Part shown: piece after piece, positions 60,413-64,000 of the stretch | Layout: each line of letters opens with the position of its first letter | Numbering within the stretch: position 1 is the stretch's first letter | Source of the DNA: Druceiella hillmani | Lineage: Eukaryota > Arthropoda > Insecta > Lepidoptera > Hepialidae | Length of the DNA stretch: 64,000 nt | Reading direction: 5' to 3' | NCBI GenBank assembly: GCA_039881145.1 | Contig: JAYKKI010000088.1 | Span: 3,286,501 to 3,350,500 of the forward strand | Notes under the pieces: model-generated | The model's database searches: none | What the model was told of the DNA's origin: nothing | Seen by the model: the letters and a program-made list of their open reading frames with translations, nothing else | Made by a program: the position numbers and the translations under genes

Positions 60413-61338
60413 TTTTTTTTCATAATTTTATGTAGTATTTTAACACTTGCATACTAGCCATTGGTATTTACGTAAATGATCCAATACGTATATGATCCAT
60501 TAATGTTCTAGCGTTGTAATATATAAATTGGAGTATAAGTCCTAACTCTATCACTGGTAAATAAACTCGGTCGTGTTAACAACATAGTTCGTCAACTAAT
60601 CGATCTTATTTCTGATAACAAATTACTGCATTTACTGTAGATTTTTCTGGCAGAAACTTCTAATGAATAACGCCTTTCATATTTCACCGACAGCCCTGCA
60701 TGTAAAACTGCTGTTTATTTTGAACTAAGTCATTTGTATTTACGTACATAATCCAATATGATCCAATACGTACATGATCTAATATGATCCAATACATATA
60801 TGATCCATTAATCCACCTCTCGTGACTAATTAGTAGTTGCTTCGGTCGATCAAACTTACGTTTTAATGTCAATAACCCCATTCCGGGCAGAAACCATGAA
60901 GTACAACAGCCTTTACTTGATTTTAATTTAAATATATTTCTTTTAATGTAACGCAATTGAAGACTTGGTACTAATTGTCATTAATGGAGCACATTTTCAT
61001 CTTTTTTACCTTATAAATCAAATTCCTGGAACCCTCGACAAACTTTCTGGAAAAGCCCCGACCTTGTTGCAGAAAACTTATTAGTAAAACCAATATGATT
61101 TTCCACGAGATGGCGATATTTGTTTTATAATTTATTGATATTTTAAATTTAATACTGCATTTATATGTTATTTATTCGACTGTAAGGCATTCTGATGAAT
61201 GAAAGCTGGGGAGTTTGAAGAAATGAAAATGTCTAAAATCTAAAATAATCTACCTATAATGTCTAATACAATACAACTTTTCTCACGTGAAGAGCTTGTA
61301 ATAATGTTTCGGAAATAGTATTCAAGTCTTCACATGAG
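60413..61338. other. No gene recognised; scattered 'gatccaatacgta' repeats
   Basis: 'gatccaatacgtatatgatcc' (60478 region) recurs as 'tgatccaatacgtacatgat' and 'tgatccaatacatatatgat' at 60764-60805. The minus frame 60684-60956 reads KGCCTSWFLPGMGLLTLKRKF, not recognised. Confidence 0.45.
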
Positions 61339-61915
61339 AATGCTTGTGTTCAATTAGACATTAAACTGGCCCCAATGCTTATGTTGAATTAGACATTAAA
61401 CTCCCAATGCTTGTGTTGAATTAGATATTAAACTTGCCCCCATTGCTTGTGTTGAATTAGACATTAAACTCCCAATGCTTGTGTTGAATTAGACATTAAA
61501 CTCCCAATGCTTGTGTTGAATTAGATATTAAACTTGCCCCCATTGCTTATGTTGAATTAGACATTAAACCCTCAATGTTTGTGTTGAATTAGACATTAAA
61601 GTTGCCCCCATTGCTTGTGTTGAATTAGACATTAAACTCCCAATGCTTGTGTTGAATTAGATATTAAACTTGCCCCCATTGCTTGTGTTGAATTAGACAT
61701 TAAACTCCCAATGCTTGTGTTGAATTAGACATTAAACTCCCAATGCTTGTGTTGAATTAGATATTAAACTTGCCCCCATTGCTTTTGTTGAATTAGACAT
61801 TAAACCCTCAATGCTTGTGTTGAATTAGACATTAAACTTGCCCCCATTGCTTGTGTTGAATTAGACATTAAACTTCCAATGCTTGTGTTGAATTAGATAT
61901 TAAACTTGCCCCCAT
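61339..61915. repeat. 32/36-bp alternating minisatellite, about 17 units
   Basis: Unit core 'tgcttgtgttgaattagaca' + 'ttaaact', preceded by either 'cccaa' (32-bp unit) or 'tgcccccat' (36-bp unit). The two forms alternate in a quasi-regular pattern such as short-short-long, giving a second-order period near 100 bp. 'gata' versus 'gaca' variants go with the unit type: 'gatattaaacttgcccc'. Confidence 0.95.
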
Positions 61916-62495
61916 CAAAATACAAGGGAACAAGTGAACATAAGAAAACATGAATTTTTCAAACCTTGTTTTCGGTACTTACGAGGAGCGTCTAATTAAA
62001 ATTGTTATAATTATTTAATATTTTTTTTAATTAATCCTCGTTTTTTATTGCAAAAAATTTGGGAGGAAATAAAAATGCAAATTCTCAAATATCAAACATT
62101 GATAAAACATAAAAGAGAAACGTAAAACTATTTTAAAAATCGAAAAGCACGGAAAGCCATCGCGAAATTAACATTTAACAACTTTTTTTTCGTAAAAAGC
62201 GAACTTTATGACTGTTGAATACGTTTTAATGAACATTGTTTGAATTAAAAAAAACAAAACATGCTGCACAGTAGTTTATAATCCAATTCCGAGCCGCATT
62301 ACCGCATATTGCGCCCTTTATCTAAAGCGCTTCGAAGCTTTTTCAACAACCCTGTGATTCATCCCAAATGAATACTGGAATTCCGATTACGAAAATATGT
62401 AGGAAAACAAATACTTGATTATAACGTGTTACAAATTAGTAATTTGTATCTGTATTACGTTCTGAATTATTTGACTTAAAAAAATATTTCTCAAC
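61916..62495. other. No recognised feature
   Basis: AT-rich with a CpG-richer patch at 62285-62345; nothing supported. Confidence 0.5.
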
Positions 62496-62598
62496 GAGAA
62501 ATCATCAACCTAGGTCATTGCTAGAAGAGCTTGAAAGCTAAAAGCTCTTGCAAAAGCTTTTAGCTCTCCTGGAAATGACCTAGTTTTGATAATTTCTC
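62496..62598. repeat. Fold-back / hairpin, about 45-bp imperfect arms
   Basis: Outer 'gagaaatcatca'/'tgataatttctc', next 'ctaggtcatt'/'aatgacctag' (10 of 10), inner 'gctaaaagct' (62537-62546)/'agcttttagc' (62555-62564, 10 of 10). It contains 'acctaggtca', recalling the fold-back family, but the CTGAAGA and GAAAC boxes are absent. Confidence 0.8.
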
Positions 62599-63370
62599 AG
62601 TAAGTAAGCACGCAAAGAAATTGATGATTTTGGTACATAGAACCTTTTGATAGATGTAAAGTGTCTAGGGTATCAAACAAGTAAAAACTGGAAATTAGAA
62701 TATGAAAATAGTTGGTCAGAAATAAATATGAAATTTATATAAACGAACCTTTCAAGTTTCATACAGTTGGTTTCTATGTCTCTACATGTAATAAAACTGA
62801 AAATAGTGAATTCTGTACATGAAATTATTCTAAAAAAGGTATTGATTCAGCGTAAAGAATGTTAATATAAGTCAGGATAACCTATTTTTAAAATTCTGTC
62901 TGTCTGTTAATTTGTTCTTCAATCATGCGAAATCTGCTAGACGAATTTTGACGAAAAGTACTTAATAACATAAATGAACAAGGGTGGAGCAATTGCGGAA
63001 GGACTATATTTGAACACTCATTTTATAAATACATTTTTCTAATGATTTAACTTATGACTTATGAAACTTTTTCAGAACATGAAAATAGATGAACAATGTA
63101 CAAAACGAAGTAAAACACGAAAATCATATAATATAAGAAATTATATTGAATCATAAACAGCACTTTTTACATTCAGTAATGACTTTTATATATTATAGTG
63201 AAGAACACACCTATGTTTTTGGTGATATTAGGCACTATTGATATCTAATCTAGTTCAAGGGATAGATGAATTATGGTTTCATAAATTCAATATTTTTCGA
63301 AAATATTAGTATAATTTATTTAAAGTCATCTAACTGCTAGTCAAATTAAGATTGCAGATTTAAAGAATCT
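62599..63370. other. No recognised feature
   Basis: Unique AT-rich sequence. Confidence 0.5.
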
Positions 63371-63484
63371 TTGCTAACAGCCCACCTGAAGATGTAGTAA
63401 TACAACGAAACCTGGGTCGTGGTAAAGGACTTAAAGAAAGTAGAAATAATACATCACGTAGTTTCATTTAATTGTGAATAATGA
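63371..63484 (+). mobile_element. Fold-back family, copy D (right arm only)
   Basis: Right arm from 'tttgctaacagcccacctga' through 'gtttcatttaattgtgaata', then the conserved flank 'tttctacaaaattaacgcca' (63485-63510). The left arm is missing. Some point changes ('cctgggtc' for 'cctaggtc'). Confidence 0.85.
63382..63422 (+). ncRNA. Candidate hammerhead-like motif, copy D
   Basis: CCAC (63382-63385), CTGAAGA (63386-63392), one extra T, helix II GTAGT/ACAAC (one mismatch), GAAA (63407-63410), helix III ACC-TG-GGT, GTC ending at 63418, helix I return GTGG (63419-63422) fully paired. The core is intact; helix II is weakened. Confidence 0.5.
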
Positions 63485-63834
63485 ATTTCTACAAAATTAA
63501 CGCCAAATATATTCAATAAATGTTTATAAATATAGGAAACTTTTTATCTGGATATTACAGACTAAAAAAACTACTGACTTAATATATATTACGATATTGG
63601 TACTGCCAGTGACATCTATTAGCGTTTTAAATATTCTTTATGCTTGTAGAATATTGAGAAAAAAAATTAAAACAGCAAAAAACACTAAAAAATTCCTAAT
63701 AACTCTTCTTTTTCCGAATTCTACTCGATCCAACAAATGTAAAATCACTTATCGGAAAAATGAAAAATTTATTGCAACATAATATTAAATTTACCCGCTT
63801 TAATTCGCCCGCTATATATACTATTATCTCTCTA
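63485..63834. other. Conserved flank then no recognised feature
   Basis: The first about 30 bp are shared with the flanks of copies A and C; the rest is unique. The frame 63597-63782 (+) has no motif. Confidence 0.4.
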
Positions 63835-64000
63835 CTAGCGTGACCCGTGCGAAGTCTTCGCATTATTATTTATTCCATTATGAAGCTCAGATGACAGATC
63901 AAACAAATATTTTACTAAAATTGACATATAGAGGCGCAAGTATCAAAAGCATTGAGCTAAAGCGCCACTTTATTTATACGTGAGTGGATTTGAAATTAAA
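63835..64000 (-). mobile_element. Non-autonomous Helitron, cut by the window end
   Basis: CTAG at 63835, hairpin 'tgcgaag-t-cttcgca', then 'ctcagatgacagatcaaaca' and 'tagaggcgcaagtatcaaaa', nearly identical to 44355 onward. The 5' end lies beyond 64000. Confidence 0.9.

Overview
This is a very AT-rich eukaryotic window made almost entirely of repeats. I find no intact protein-coding gene, no operon-like organisation, no rRNA and no CRISPR array. Most open frames are short AT-rich chance frames or artefacts of tandem repeats. The repertoire is that of an insect genome, most likely a moth or butterfly (Lepidoptera). The grounds are: a dispersed element with ends like 'tagggttccgtacc' and 'actcgcacttg', non-autonomous Helitrons ending in a GCGAAG hairpin plus CTAG, RTE-type LINE tails, a Transib transposase relic and a THAP exon. 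The lepidopteran assignment rests on recalled repeat families, not on a search.

Layout. 1-8.7 kb is a block of unrelated tandem arrays: a 159-bp satellite (1-1130), 170-bp and 162-bp arrays (3541-4882), a 214-bp dimeric array (7190-8135) and a 155-bp pair (8394-8695). 8.7-24 kb is mostly anonymous AT-rich DNA with a LINE/SINE tail, tRNA-like pieces, a 41-bp-arm hairpin (17042-17144), a 96-bp triplet array, a 160-bp array (20839-21930) and the first copy of a fold-back family carrying a hammerhead-like ribozyme motif (17497-17692). 24-31 kb holds two degenerate RTE-like LINE 3' ends (24547-25245 plus; 27010-27570 minus) and a MITE (29203-29606). 31-36 kb has a complete Helitron with perfect A/T flanks (31187-31751) and a 45-bp minisatellite of about 34 copies.

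39-44 kb contains two inverted Transib relics. The minus-strand one (41960-43440) still shows most of the transposase domain order across frameshifts and stops, and carries a 42-bp-arm hairpin inside the coding region. 44-51 kb has two more Helitrons, a three-level nested satellite (47828-49404), a second ribozyme-bearing fold-back (49807-50045) and a decayed THAP exon ending at a canonical splice donor (50890-51070). 53-64 kb has a 27-bp perfect GC-rich palindrome, nested dispersed repeats, two more ribozyme-family copies, a short Helitron, a 32/36-bp minisatellite and a Helitron cut by the window end. Thirteen long (TA)n arrays are scattered throughout, several abutting element ends.

The pieces do not work as a pathway; this is a repeat graveyard. 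The most notable shared element is the fold-back family whose arms encode CTGAAGA...GAAAC...GTC motifs with matching helices I, II and III, i.e. candidate minimal type I hammerhead ribozymes of the kind known from Penelope-like elements and retrozymes.
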